A DNA stretch of 64,000 nt from Oscillibacter sp. PC13 (lineage in GTDB: Bacteria; Bacillota; Clostridia; Oscillospirales; Oscillospiraceae): positions 1 through 64,000 of the forward strand of contig NZ_FOXE01000015.1 of NCBI RefSeq assembly GCF_900115635.1, read 5' to 3'. Positions 1-8,926 of the stretch are shown in pieces (positions within the stretch are counted from its first letter, which is position 1; each line of letters opens with the position of its first letter). The position numbers and the translations under genes are program-made. The notes under the pieces were generated by a model, which saw nothing but the letters and a program-made list of their open reading frames with translations, was not told where the DNA came from and searched no databases.

Positions 1-93
1 CACCAAATCCTCGATAAAATGTCCATTCTTGAATACATTCGGCCGCATCGCCCGCAGGTCTGCGTAGTAGCCTTCTCTCGTCTTGAATGCCAT
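1..93 (-). CDS. HpaB / 4-hydroxybutyryl-CoA dehydratase family flavoprotein, N-terminal 31 residues (partial)
   Basis: The first 31 codons of a minus-strand gene that runs off the left edge. The start is the ATG at 93, preceded by a strong AGGAGG. The opening MAFKTREGYYADLRAMRPN followed by VFKNG matches the usual beginning of the 4-hydroxyphenylacetate 3-hydroxylase / 4-hydroxybutyryl-CoA dehydratase flavoprotein family (a Lys-Thr-x-x-x-Tyr motif followed by Leu-Arg-x-Met-x-Pro). Members either hydroxylate aromatics or, in anaerobes, dehydrate 4-hydroxybutyryl-CoA. In a fermenting Clostridium the second role is more likely, but the active-site region lies outside the window. It follows the LarA-like gene on the same strand with about 100 bases between them, so the two are probably co-transcribed. 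Confidence 0.6.
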   Translation of the reverse strand, partial: MAFKTREGYYADLRAMRPNVFKNGHFIEDLV

Positions 94-195
94 ATGGGTT
101 CCTCCTATTTTCCTCATATAATTTAACATATCTTACCTTGCTTTTTTGCAAAGTATCATGTTTCAACAAAGTTGCTCCCCTTTGCAGAGCGTATC

Positions 196-1497
196 CTATC
201 CATACAGGTTTCCCGCTTCATCAAACTGCATCGGCACAAAGTCGCTGACCAGTTCCACGTCCGGGCGGTTACAGATGCTCTCCCAGTAACTGCGGCTGAC
301 CAAAATATCATCCATACACTGGGTGTTCCGTATCCGGACAATCTTAGCCTGATTATAATCAACACCATTCAGAGTGCGAATCGCAATCATCAGTGCATCA
401 AAATCATTATTCATGTAGAGCGGCATCATGGCACTTCTGAGCTGCGTGGCATTGAGAAGGTTTGTCCATGTTGCTCCCCAGTCCACATCCCGCAGGCAAC
501 GGAGGGTTGTAACATCCGCCATTCCCAAACCGCTGGCATTGTGATGGCTTTCCTTTGTCAACCCCCGCACAAACAGCCGCTTTAAATCCAGAATCTCACT
601 GCCAAAGCCAGGCAGTTGGCTGGAGTTGCGGCCTGTGACATTGGGATCATGTCCGGCGCCGCTGATATTTTTGCCGATCTCATCAATTACAAGTACATCT
701 ATTTGTTTGCCTTTGAATGTGGCAATCCGCCTTTTGGCAATTTCCAGCAGCGCCCGCTCCCTCTCCAAGATGTTTTCCGGCCGGATAACCTCCAGCTCAC
801 TGACCTCATCGTAGGCATTCTGTACAATACCAATGCCGAATAGGCATTTGCATTTTTTTAAAAAAAGCTCCACAACCTCCGGAAGCCGCTTTGCAAAGGT
901 TTCAAAGCCCGGCACATGAAATTCAGACGCACCGATATGGTTTCCCAGGCCTATGGCAATCATTTTAGCCAGACCACTCTCATAGGCCCCCTTGAATTCA
1001 CTGTGTGGTTTGATTTTGTTCAGTACAATAATTCCGTCGCTCTCATAAGCGTATTTGTCACAATAACAATGTGTCCCGTCTGTCAGTGTCCCATAGTGCA
1101 CGACATCCATCGTAGACAAGATGGGAACCTTCATGGTCTTCTCTGTGATATTGAATCCTTTTAAATAATCGATTTGTCCCTCCGCTGTCCCTGATCCGTG
1201 GCTTCCCATCGCCGGGACAATAAATGGCAATGCTCCCCATTCTTTCAGGCGGTCACACAGCGTCCGGACAATCAAGTCCAGATTGGGAATTCCCCTGCTC
1301 CCCACCGTGATGGCAAGCCGCTTTCCCGCAAGCATTCCGGGACAGTCTACAACTGCATTCATCTGGTCCAGCAAATGGCCCTTCAGATCTGCAATATAAT
1401 CGCTTTCATAAATTTGGCGCATATGCGCCAGTTCCGGAATCCGGATTTCCTCAATCCCTTTGACGACCACCTGGCTTTCCGGAAATGGAATAAACAT
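196..1497 (-). CDS. LarA-like protein (lactate racemase N-domain / DUF2088 family)
   Basis: 433 residues starting at an ATG with AGGAGG about 9 bases upstream. The protein has features of the DUF2088/LarA superfamily: an early Gly-rich segment (AITVGSRGIPN), the His-containing motif GSHGSGTAEGQ near residue 105, and the conserved block KPHSEFKGAYESGLAKM in the middle. True LarA binds a nickel-pincer cofactor and racemises lactate. Many relatives in gut Firmicutes act on other 2-hydroxy acids or are uncharacterised, and no larB/larC/larE maturation genes are in view, so nickel-pincer chemistry is not shown. It sits between a PucR-type regulator and an HpaB-family gene, all on the minus strand, suggesting a small hydroxy-acid catabolic operon. 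Confidence 0.7.
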   Translation of the reverse strand: MFIPFPESQVVVKGIEEIRIPELAHMRQIYESDYIADLKGHLLDQMNAVVDCPGMLAGKRLAITVGSRGIPNLDLIVRTLCDRLKEWGALPFIVPAMGSHGSGTAEGQIDYLKGFNITEKTMKVPILSTMDVVHYGTLTDGTHCYCDKYAYESDGIIVLNKIKPHSEFKGAYESGLAKMIAIGLGNHIGASEFHVPGFETFAKRLPEVVELFLKKCKCLFGIGIVQNAYDEVSELEVIRPENILERERALLEIAKRRIATFKGKQIDVLVIDEIGKNISGAGHDPNVTGRNSSQLPGFGSEILDLKRLFVRGLTKESHHNASGLGMADVTTLRCLRDVDWGATWTNLLNATQLRSAMMPLYMNNDFDALMIAIRTLNGVDYNQAKIVRIRNTQCMDDILVSRSYWESICNRPDVELVSDFVPMQFDEAGNLYG

Positions 1498-1733
1498 AAG
1501 TCCTGTTCCTCCTCTTTTCTATCGGCCGTTCAAATCCCCCTCTTACTATTTTAAACGTTTTCTTTTCCAAATAGGTATGTCTCGTGAAAAACGCCTAATC
1601 TCTTTCTTGATCTCTTCCCAAATCCAAGATAACATGCCGGGCCTGCTTTTTCATCGGAGGTTTTTACGAATTCCATGAAGTCGGGCAGAGGCCCTACTGG
1701 ACAAAACATCCAGTTCCCTTCCCATCTCATTTC

Positions 1734-1773
1734 AAAAAACCGCACGCAGCCATGATGGCCGCGTGCGGTTTTT
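1734..1773 (-). terminator. Rho-independent terminator of the PucR gene
   Basis: Inverted repeat CCGCACGC...GCGTGCGG (1740-1768) flanked by six A on the left and five T on the right. Read on the minus strand it ends in a T run just after the PucR stop codon. The rest of 1498-1805 holds no convincing gene. Confidence 0.75.
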
Positions 1774-1805
1774 ACCGTTTTATGCGCAAGCTGTGTTGAA
1801 CCAAT

Positions 1806-3350
1806 TTATAGCTGCAGTGCTTCTTTCAGATGGAATGCCCGGAGTGAAACCTGCAGATTCAGCTCCGTCTGCGGATTGCTGAGATCCAGATTCTGCTCCT
1901 CTTCCAGCCTCTGCAGTCTGTACAGCACGCTGTTCCGATGCAGGTGCATAATCTGTGCCGTCATGGTAATATTCCTATCGCAGTTCAGGTAAACCTCCAA
2001 AAGCTTCAGATTATCCGTCTTCCTGGCTTTATCATGCTCCGCAATCCGTCCCAAGACATGGTCAAAAATATTATCCCAGGAGATCTCCCCAATTCCGCAG
2101 AATATCAAATGTTCAATATAGTAATCACTATAATCATACGTACGCTCATTTGGGTGCATGGTTCGTCCCAATTGTGCGGCTGCCTCCGCCTGGGTATAGG
2201 CATCCCGGAAATCTGAAAGTTCCTCAAATTTCCTGCTAATTCCGCAAAAAGAGTCATATGTATTCAGCACAGGGGTGATGATTCCGGAGACAGCTTGGCG
2301 TTCTGTATCTGTTGACTCGTTGGCAAGCAGTAAAATGCGTCTCTGATAGGGAAATGCGGTCACATAAGGGAGCCGTCCCCGCAGTAGTTCCGAAATATAA
2401 TTCGAACGGGCAATCGATTCGCTGGTGCAGCGAATCAGATACAGCCGGTAATTTCCGTGAAGCGGGAGGGTCAGCAGACTGCTCAGCGATGTCAAATCCC
2501 GTTTGGATATCTTGCCATTTAAAAGATCCAGCAAATAGCAGACATTTCTCTCATGCTCGGAAACCCCCTGATCGGACATCGTAGAGAGATACTCCTCAAT
2601 GGCATCCGTCAGAAATCGCATCTTATGCAGATCCGTCTGCGTAGGTTCGCTGTTCACTCCATACATGCACGCCAGATTCAACTGCATGGGATTTGCCTGA
2701 TAGGCCCGGATAACAATTGTGCAATTCAGATAGTTTGGCCGGTACATAAATCCAATGGTTTTATATTTCTCTGCTTCCACCACGGTTCGCCCAATTCCTA
2801 TTACCATCCGCTCCGGGAACCGCCCGGTCTTTCCAAGTTCTATCAAGTCCGGGTGGCGGAATGGAAGATTTCGGGTGTAGGCAACCGGCATCATGGACTT
2901 GTTCATAATCACAATTGGATTTGTAAAATACGGTTCACTTACATTCAAAAATTCCTGAATGTTCTCCTTTTGAATCAGAACGCGGCTAATCTCCCGCTCC
3001 CACGCATTCATTCCATAAAAAAACACAGAGAGGCGGTTGAAGAAATCCGCCAAGTTACCGGCTTGTTTCAGCAGGATTACGCTGCATGGTATTTTTTCAA
3101 CAGCTTCCTCTGTCATTTGTTCGGTTTTGGGACAGATTACGGTGATTCCCTCAGGGATCTCTCCCTGTCTTGCCAACAGCTGATCCGCACTTGATACAAA
3201 TAATGTGTTTACCTTTGGCAGCGGCTCAAACACATCGGGCAGCAAATAAACGCAGTCGAATGATTGCTCCTCGGATCTTCCTGGAGCCAGCCGCACCATT
3301 GGCTGGTACCCCTCCAATTGCTCCAATATTACCACAAGCGGCAGCAGCAT
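1806..3350 (-). CDS. PucR/CdaR-family transcriptional regulator
   Basis: 514 residues. The last 60 residues form a PucR C-terminal helix-turn-helix (NITMTAQIMHLHRNSVLYRL), the signature of the PucR/CdaR family of activators of purine and sugar-acid catabolism. The middle (about residues 280-400) looks like the family's GGDEF-like sensor domain, and the N-terminal third is a poorly conserved input domain. The ATG at 3350 has AGGAGG ten bases upstream. The terminator at 1734-1773 separates it partly from the downstream LarA-like gene, so read-through or a second promoter would be needed for an operon. Its neighbours make it the likely regulator of the LarA-like/HpaB-like pair; the ligand is unknown. 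Confidence 0.8.
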   Translation of the reverse strand: MLLPLVVILEQLEGYQPMVRLAPGRSEEQSFDCVYLLPDVFEPLPKVNTLFVSSADQLLARQGEIPEGITVICPKTEQMTEEAVEKIPCSVILLKQAGNLADFFNRLSVFFYGMNAWEREISRVLIQKENIQEFLNVSEPYFTNPIVIMNKSMMPVAYTRNLPFRHPDLIELGKTGRFPERMVIGIGRTVVEAEKYKTIGFMYRPNYLNCTIVIRAYQANPMQLNLACMYGVNSEPTQTDLHKMRFLTDAIEEYLSTMSDQGVSEHERNVCYLLDLLNGKISKRDLTSLSSLLTLPLHGNYRLYLIRCTSESIARSNYISELLRGRLPYVTAFPYQRRILLLANESTDTERQAVSGIITPVLNTYDSFCGISRKFEELSDFRDAYTQAEAAAQLGRTMHPNERTYDYSDYYIEHLIFCGIGEISWDNIFDHVLGRIAEHDKARKTDNLKLLEVYLNCDRNITMTAQIMHLHRNSVLYRLQRLEEEQNLDLSNPQTELNLQVSLRAFHLKEALQL

Positions 3351-3430
3351 TACACTCCATCCTCCTATTCAAAGGGTTCCCCCCTGTTCTTTTCAGCTCC
3401 TCTAATCCTTTTGGATTGGCAACTCCTTGC

Positions 3431-3973
3431 TTATCCCAGCGGACGCAGCTCCCCGGTTTCCGTATCCATCACATAGCCCCGGATTGTCACATCCTGGGGC
3501 ATCAGCGGATGATTGCGCAGCAGATCCACGGTCTCCTCCACCGAAAACTCCACAGTGTCAAATCCGCGCAGCCATGCTTCGAAATCGATCCCGCAGTAGC
3601 GCATCATATCGATATGGTCCTGAGAGACACCCCGCTGGATGAGATGGCGAATCATCATATCCGCATTGATGTGAGACACTCCGCAGTCCGTGTGCCCAAT
3701 CACCATAACCTCTTCCACACCCAGTTCTACAATCCCCACCAGCAGACTCCGCACAGCACTGTCAAAGGGGCCGGTAATCATACCTCCGGCGTTCTTGATC
3801 ATCTTCACGTCTCCGTTCTTGATTCCAAGAGCAGCCGGCAGCAATTCTACCAGCCGAGTATCCATACAGGTGAGAATGGCAATTTTCTTATCCGGATATT
3901 TGCTGGTTGAAAATTGCCGATATGCGCCGCTTTCGACAAATTTCGCATTATAGGCAAGCATCTCATCAATCAT
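3431..3973 (-). CDS. Beta-class carbonic anhydrase
   Basis: 180 residues. It interconverts CO2 and bicarbonate with a Zn ion. The ligands are visible: Cys and the Asp/Arg dyad in TCMDTR, and the His/Cys pair in GHTDCG about 55 residues later. The length fits the short beta-class enzymes. An in-frame ATG exists at 4048, but the minus-strand promoter (-10 at 4010-4015) lies between the two starts, so the ATG at 3973, preceded by GAAAGGAACGG, is the start. It is transcribed alone, back to back with the EndoQ-UvrD fusion gene. Confidence 0.88.
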   Translation of the reverse strand: MIDEMLAYNAKFVESGAYRQFSTSKYPDKKIAILTCMDTRLVELLPAALGIKNGDVKMIKNAGGMITGPFDSAVRSLLVGIVELGVEEVMVIGHTDCGVSHINADMMIRHLIQRGVSQDHIDMMRYCGIDFEAWLRGFDTVEFSVEETVDLLRNHPLMPQDVTIRGYVMDTETGELRPLG

Positions 3974-4009
3974 GGGAACCGTTCCTTTCTCTGAAGATAG
4001 TTGTTGTTC

Positions 4010-4038
4010 ATTATAGCAGTTTTCGACATCATGCGCAA
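4010..4038 (-). promoter_or_regulatory. Promoter of the carbonic anhydrase gene
   Basis: On the minus strand, TTGCGC (4038-4033), a 17-base spacer and TATAAT (4015-4010). Transcription would begin near 4003, downstream of the longer possible start codon. Confidence 0.6.
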
Positions 4039-4054
4039 TCTGTTCCATCGCACA

Positions 4055-4083
4055 TTGCAGGCAACTGGAAAAAGTTTTATAAT
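4055..4083 (+). promoter_or_regulatory. Promoter of the EndoQ-UvrD fusion gene
   Basis: TTGCAG (4055-4060), a 17-base spacer and TATAAT (4078-4083), about 32 bases before the start codon. Together with the promoter at 4010-4038 it makes a compact divergent promoter pair. Confidence 0.65.
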
Positions 4084-4115
4084 ATCTAAATCAATCACTT
4101 TTCTCAGGGGGCCCT

Positions 4116-7100
4116 ATGTATATTGCCGATCTTCACATTCACTCCCGCTTTTCCCGAGCCACCAGCCGGGACTGCGATCTCGCCCACCTTGACTGGTGGG
4201 CCCGCCGTAAGGGCATTGGAATGCTGGGCACCGGGGATTTCACGCATCCCGCCTGGCGCGCTGAGCTGCAGGAGTATTTGATTCCGGCAGGCGATGGTGT
4301 ATACACGCTGCGGAAGGATTCCTGCCTGCCCGCAGATATGCCAGGGGAAGCCCCCCGTTTTGTCATCACCGGAGAAATCAGCTGCATTTATAAACGCCAT
4401 GGGAAAACCAGAAAGGTCCACAACCTGATTCTCCTCCCCTCTCTGGAGGCGGCGGAAGAGCTCTCTGTCCGTCTGGAGGCCATCGGGAACATCCACTCTG
4501 ACGGGCGGCCCATTCTGGGGTTGGACAGCCGGGATCTGCTGGAGCTGACTCTGGAAACCTGCCCGGAAGCCGAATTCATCCCCGCCCATATCTGGACACC
4601 GCACTTCGCAATGTTTGGCGCATTTTCGGGCTTTGACACCATTGAGGAATGTTTTGGTGATTTAACCGCCCATATCCACGCTGTGGAAACCGGGCTGTCC
4701 TCTGATCCGCCTATGAACTGGCGGGTCTCCGCGCTGGATGATCTCACTCTGGTCTCCCACTCGGACGCCCACTCTCCGGCCAAGCTTGGCCGGGAGGCAG
4801 ATCTGATGGAAACCGGATGCTCCTACCCGGATTTGGTTCAGGCCATCCGGACTGGAAAAGGATTTCTTGGAACTGTGGAATTCTTTCCGGAGGAGGGAAA
4901 ATACCACCTGGATGGACATCGGAACTGTGGCGTCTGTCTGACCCCAGCTGAAACGGAGGCACGAAACGGCCTTTGTCCCGTATGCGGAAAAAAGCTCACC
5001 ATCGGTGTGGAGCATCGTGTGGAAGCGCTGGCAGACCGCCCCGAGGGATTCCGTCCAGAGGGGGCTAAACACTTTGAGTGTCTCGCCCCTCTTCCGGAAG
5101 TGATTGCGGCGGCCGCAGGATGTTCCGCTGCATCTAAGCGGACTCTTGCGCTCTATGAGCGGATGCTTCAAGCGCTCGGTCCGGAGCTTCCCATTCTGCG
5201 GGAGACCCCCATCGAGGATATCCGGCATGTGGCCGGAGCTTGTGTGGCAGAGGGAATCCGCCGTCTCCGGGCAGGTCTGGTGGAGCGGCGGCCAGGCTTT
5301 GATGGGGAATACGGCACCATCTCCCTGCTGACGCCCGGAGAAATTGAGCGCTTCAGCGGACAGCTCTCTTTGTTTGCGTCGGATGGCTTACCCGTGAAAC
5401 AGCAGCCACGCCACACACGGCTTCCGGCGGCGCGGGCGCAGCGAAGTCTCCTGCCTGCAACGTGTACGGAACAGCAGCTGAACCAGGGGCAGAAAGAGGC
5501 GGTTACCGCGCCCATGGGTGTGACAGCTGTGGTGGCCGGTCCCGGCACAGGGAAAACCAAAACACTGATCTCCCGCATTGCATATCTGATTGAAGAGCAG
5601 GGTGTCAAGCCAAGCGAGATCACCGCTGTCACCTTTACCAATCAGGCATCCGCCGAGATGCGCCAGCGCCTGGAGATCCGCCTTGGCGGCAGGCGCGCCG
5701 CAGCATCCATGACCATCGGGACCTTCCACGCCATCTGCCTGCAGCTGCTGGGGCCTGTCCATCTTATCAGCCATGGCGAGGCACTGGAAGCCGCAGCCGA
5801 AATTCTCCGGGCGCAGAGCAGCCGCATGCACCCCGGCAGCTTTCTCCAGGCGGTTTCCCGCGTAAAGAATGGCACTCCCTGCGAATCCGCCGGCCTCACT
5901 CCGGAGATGTATCATGCTTATTGTGCCCAGCTGCACACGCTTGACGTTCTGGATTTTGATGATCTTCTGACGGAGGCCCTGCGTCTGGATACGGTGGGCC
6001 GCAAGGCGTTTACCCACCTTTTGGTAGATGAGTTTCAAGACCTGAACGATGCCCAGTATGCGTTGATCCAGGCCTGGAGCCATGGTGGGAAAAGCCTTTT
6101 TGTCATCGGGGATCCGAACCAGTCCATTTATGGCTTCCGCGGTGCTTCCAGCCGCTGTTTTGATCGCCTCTCAGCGGATTTTTCAAACGCGCAGGAAATC
6201 CACCTGACAGAAAACTATCGTTCCACGCCGGAGATTCTCCAGGCCGCCCTGCCCATTATCATATCCAATCCCGGTGACCGCCGTCTCTCCCCCCATCAGC
6301 TCTCCGGCCCGCCTGTGCGCCTTGTCCAGGCATCGGATGATTTTGCAGAGGCCCTTTTCATCGCCAAGGAAATCGGCCGCATGGCGGGCGGTGTGGACAT
6401 GCTGGAATCTCAAAAGCTGGGGCACGATCGGGCGGTACGTGCCTTTTCGGACATTGCTGTGCTCTGCCGTACACACCGGCAGTTGGATCTGGTTGAAAAG
6501 TGCCTGCGGCATGATGATATTCCCTGTATCATCAGTGGGCGGGATGGCTTTTTAGAGGCGGATGAAGTACGGGCAATGCTGTCGTTTCTCCACTCCCTGC
6601 AGGATCCCGGAGATCGCGCTGCCCTGGCAGCTGCATTGCAGCTTCTGTGGGACTGCCCTGCCGATTTGATTCAAAAAGCCCAGGCCGCCTGTTCTCCGAT
6701 GTCCATCTTACAGCCAGCTTCCCTGCGGGAGACCGTTTGCGGATACGGCCCTCTGGAGGCCTGGCTGGATCAGGCAGAGACGTGGCTTCCCCTTGTTGAA
6801 AAAGAGAAACCGTGGAAACTGGTGGAGTCTTGGGAATCACAATACGGCAGCACACCCGCTTTGGAGCGTCTCCGAAATACCGCCGTTTTTCACTCCACCT
6901 GGAAAGACTTGTGGAACGCGCTGGTTTTGGGGCAGGATGCCGACGTGTGTCGGGCGGCGGGCAAGGGCTGGGCCTCCGGCGCCGTACGGCTGATGACGCT
7001 TCACGCCTCCAAGGGACTCGAGTTCCCAGCCGTTTTTGTGTCCGGGATAACCGCGGGCATCCTGCCGTTGGAATCCGCGGCGCATCCGGTGGACTTTGAA

Positions 7101-7265
7101 GAGGAACGACGTCTTTTATATGTTGGAATGACCCGTGCCCGGGAGGAGCTGATCCTCACCGCTGGTTCCATTCCCTCCCCCTTCCTGGCCGATTTACCGG
7201 AAAGCGTCCTACGGGAATCCCAGTCGCGCCGGGAGCGGCCCGCGGAGCAAATCCGCTTGTTCTGA
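4116..7265 (+). CDS. EndoQ-like PHP endonuclease fused to a UvrD-type helicase
   Basis: 1049 residues in one uninterrupted frame; AGGGGG precedes the ATG. The first ~400 residues are an endonuclease-Q-like PHP domain: ADLHIHSRFS at residue 4, further His/Asp metal ligands, and a Cys zinc site (CGVC then CPVCGKK) near 270-290. From ~450 on it is a superfamily-1 UvrD/PcrA helicase: Walker A AGPGTGKTKT (~473), Walker B LVDEFQD (~637), GDPNQSIYGFRG, HASKGLEF (~962) and VGMTRARE. EndoQ nicks DNA 5' of deaminated bases; a UvrD motor in the same chain suggests nick-and-unwind repair of uracil or hypoxanthine. The helicase appears complete. Repair, rather than restriction, is an inference from the domains. 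Confidence 0.9.
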   Translation: MYIADLHIHSRFSRATSRDCDLAHLDWWARRKGIGMLGTGDFTHPAWRAELQEYLIPAGDGVYTLRKDSCLPADMPGEAPRFVITGEISCIYKRHGKTRKVHNLILLPSLEAAEELSVRLEAIGNIHSDGRPILGLDSRDLLELTLETCPEAEFIPAHIWTPHFAMFGAFSGFDTIEECFGDLTAHIHAVETGLSSDPPMNWRVSALDDLTLVSHSDAHSPAKLGREADLMETGCSYPDLVQAIRTGKGFLGTVEFFPEEGKYHLDGHRNCGVCLTPAETEARNGLCPVCGKKLTIGVEHRVEALADRPEGFRPEGAKHFECLAPLPEVIAAAAGCSAASKRTLALYERMLQALGPELPILRETPIEDIRHVAGACVAEGIRRLRAGLVERRPGFDGEYGTISLLTPGEIERFSGQLSLFASDGLPVKQQPRHTRLPAARAQRSLLPATCTEQQLNQGQKEAVTAPMGVTAVVAGPGTGKTKTLISRIAYLIEEQGVKPSEITAVTFTNQASAEMRQRLEIRLGGRRAAASMTIGTFHAICLQLLGPVHLISHGEALEAAAEILRAQSSRMHPGSFLQAVSRVKNGTPCESAGLTPEMYHAYCAQLHTLDVLDFDDLLTEALRLDTVGRKAFTHLLVDEFQDLNDAQYALIQAWSHGGKSLFVIGDPNQSIYGFRGASSRCFDRLSADFSNAQEIHLTENYRSTPEILQAALPIIISNPGDRRLSPHQLSGPPVRLVQASDDFAEALFIAKEIGRMAGGVDMLESQKLGHDRAVRAFSDIAVLCRTHRQLDLVEKCLRHDDIPCIISGRDGFLEADEVRAMLSFLHSLQDPGDRAALAAALQLLWDCPADLIQKAQAACSPMSILQPASLRETVCGYGPLEAWLDQAETWLPLVEKEKPWKLVESWESQYGSTPALERLRNTAVFHSTWKDLWNALVLGQDADVCRAAGKGWASGAVRLMTLHASKGLEFPAVFVSGITAGILPLESAAHPVDFEEERRLLYVGMTRAREELILTAGSIPSPFLADLPESVLRESQSRRERPAEQIRLF

Positions 7266-7357
7266 CTAGTCGGCCCGGCGGCTTTTTCCACCGCATCTCT
7301 TCCTTCTTTTTTTCCAGAATCTATGATATGATACCAGTTCAGATAGGAGCTGATTTT

Positions 7358-8395
7358 ATGGAGCAGGCGCATAAACGCCGCGTCCGCTATCAGGGGACGC
7401 ATCCCCGGAATTACCGGGAAAAATATAAAGAATTGAATCCAGAAAAGTACCAATCCGATGTAGAGAAAATTCTGAAGAGCGGGAAAACCCCCGCCGGAAT
7501 GCATATTCCCATCATGGTGAATGAAATTTTGGATTTTCTGCAAATTCAGCCGGGCCAAATCGGCTATGACGCCACGCTGGGCTATGGCGGCCACACCCGC
7601 CGAATGCTGGAAAAGCTGCAGGGAGAAGGGCATCTGTATGCCACCGATGTGGATCCGCTGGAATCCGAGAAGACCCGCGTCCGGCTGGAAGGCCTTGGTT
7701 TTGGCTCAGAGCTTCTCACGATTCGCCGGATGAATTTTGCCGATGTGGATCAGGTCGCCCCGGGTGTGTTGTTTGATTTTGTTCTTGCAGATTTGGGCAT
7801 TTCCTCCATGCAAATTGACAACCCAGAGCGCGGCTTCACGTTCAAATATGACGGCCCGCTGGATCTGCGGTTGGATCCCTCCTCGGGTATGACCGCCGCC
7901 CAGCGCCTGCGGGAACTGGACGAGGAGGAGCTGACTGCCATGTTGGTGGAAAATTCCGACGAGCCGTATGCCACCCGAATTTCCCACGCCGTTATGCAGG
8001 TATACCGCCGCGGCGGATCCGTCGACACCACCCGGCAGCTGGCCGCCGTGATTGAGGGAGCGCTCTCTTTCCTCCCGGCAAAGGATCGGAGGGAAACCGT
8101 AAAAAAGTCCTGCCAACGGACATTTCAGGCACTTCGGATTGATGTCAACAGTGAATTCGAAGTGCTGTACGCCTTTTTGGAAAAGCTGCCGGGCGTTTTA
8201 AAACCCGGCGGACGGGTGGCCGTGCTGACCTTCCACTCCGGAGAGGATCGTCTGGTGAAAAAAGCTTTCCAGCGGTACCAGCGGGACGGCATCTACCAGG
8301 CTGTCGCCGACGAGGTGATCCGCCCGTCGGCCGAGGAATGCTTTCAAAATCCACGGGCCCGCTCCACAAAGCTGCGGTGGGCTATCCGGGCGTAA
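7358..8395 (+). CDS. rsmH: 16S rRNA (cytosine(1402)-N(4))-methyltransferase RsmH
   Basis: 345 residues. RsmH uses SAM to methylate N4 of C1402 in the ribosomal P site. Visible are the N-terminal HIPIMVNEIL motif, the SAM-binding GYDATLGYGGHTRRML, ATDVDPLE, the FDFVLADLGISSMQ block, RGFTFKYDGPLDLR, and the C-terminal LTFHSGEDRLVKKAF. It carries an extra basic ~45-residue N-terminus compared with the classic enzyme and lies outside the dcw cell-division cluster, as in the second RsmH type of Clostridia. The start at 7358 is preferred over 7328 because TAGGAG sits 9 bases before it. The next gene follows after 11 bases. Confidence 0.9.
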   Translation: MEQAHKRRVRYQGTHPRNYREKYKELNPEKYQSDVEKILKSGKTPAGMHIPIMVNEILDFLQIQPGQIGYDATLGYGGHTRRMLEKLQGEGHLYATDVDPLESEKTRVRLEGLGFGSELLTIRRMNFADVDQVAPGVLFDFVLADLGISSMQIDNPERGFTFKYDGPLDLRLDPSSGMTAAQRLRELDEEELTAMLVENSDEPYATRISHAVMQVYRRGGSVDTTRQLAAVIEGALSFLPAKDRRETVKKSCQRTFQALRIDVNSEFEVLYAFLEKLPGVLKPGGRVAVLTFHSGEDRLVKKAFQRYQRDGIYQAVADEVIRPSAEECFQNPRARSTKLRWAIRA

Positions 8396-8406
8396 GGAGG
8401 TGCAGT

Positions 8407-8745
8407 ATGCTGCGTGAGGAAACCATTCAGCGCGTGCTGAAATTTCGGGACGATCGGGATTGGCGGCAGTTTCACACGCCAAAGGATCTGGCAATTTCCA
8501 TGAGCCTGGAGGCCGCCGAGCTTCTGGAGGTTTTTCAGTGGAGCGGAACAGATTTGGAATGTACGGCAAAGCAGGCCAGCATCCGCGAGGAATTGGCGGA
8601 TGTTTTGAGCTACTGCATTTTGATGGCCGACGTCTGCGGCTTGGATTTGGACGAGATTATGAATGAAAAGGTCACAAAAAACGAGAGAAAATACCCGGTG
8701 GAAAAATCCAGAGGAACCGCGGCAAAATATACGAAACTGGACTGA
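8407..8745 (+). CDS. MazG-like nucleotide pyrophosphohydrolase
   Basis: 112 residues; the ATG follows AAGGAGG closely. The all-helical MazG fold is recognisable from SLEAAELLEVFQW (metal-binding EAxEL) and REELADVLSYCILMAD (second ExxxD metal motif). Such small proteins hydrolyse non-canonical nucleoside triphosphates such as dCTP or modified dNTPs. It probably shares a transcript with rsmH, eleven bases upstream, and is followed by a strong terminator. No frameshift or missing motif is visible. Confidence 0.85.
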   Translation: MLREETIQRVLKFRDDRDWRQFHTPKDLAISMSLEAAELLEVFQWSGTDLECTAKQASIREELADVLSYCILMADVCGLDLDEIMNEKVTKNERKYPVEKSRGTAAKYTKLD

Positions 8746-8852
8746 AGTCAGGCGAGTCCTTCCTACCGCGTCCCCTGGTTCTTCCGTCCGGCTTTGCGTG
8801 GGGGCCGCTGCTGCAAGCGCCCCATTCAAAAGCGCAGTGTCCTTTCTCTGTA

Positions 8853-8896
8853 ACAGGAGGGATGTCCAGGCCAAAAGGCCCGGACATCCCTCCTGT
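8853..8896. terminator. Bidirectional terminator between MazG-like gene and DpnII
   Basis: A long perfect stem, ACAGGAGGGATGTCC paired with GGACATCCCTCCTGT, enclosing a second GGCC/GGCC-capped loop. It lies between convergent genes ending at 8745 (+) and 8927 (-), and a short T run follows on the plus strand. Confidence 0.75.
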
Positions 8897-8926
8897 TTTA
8901 TCATGATGTTGGATGCGCTCCGTCAG

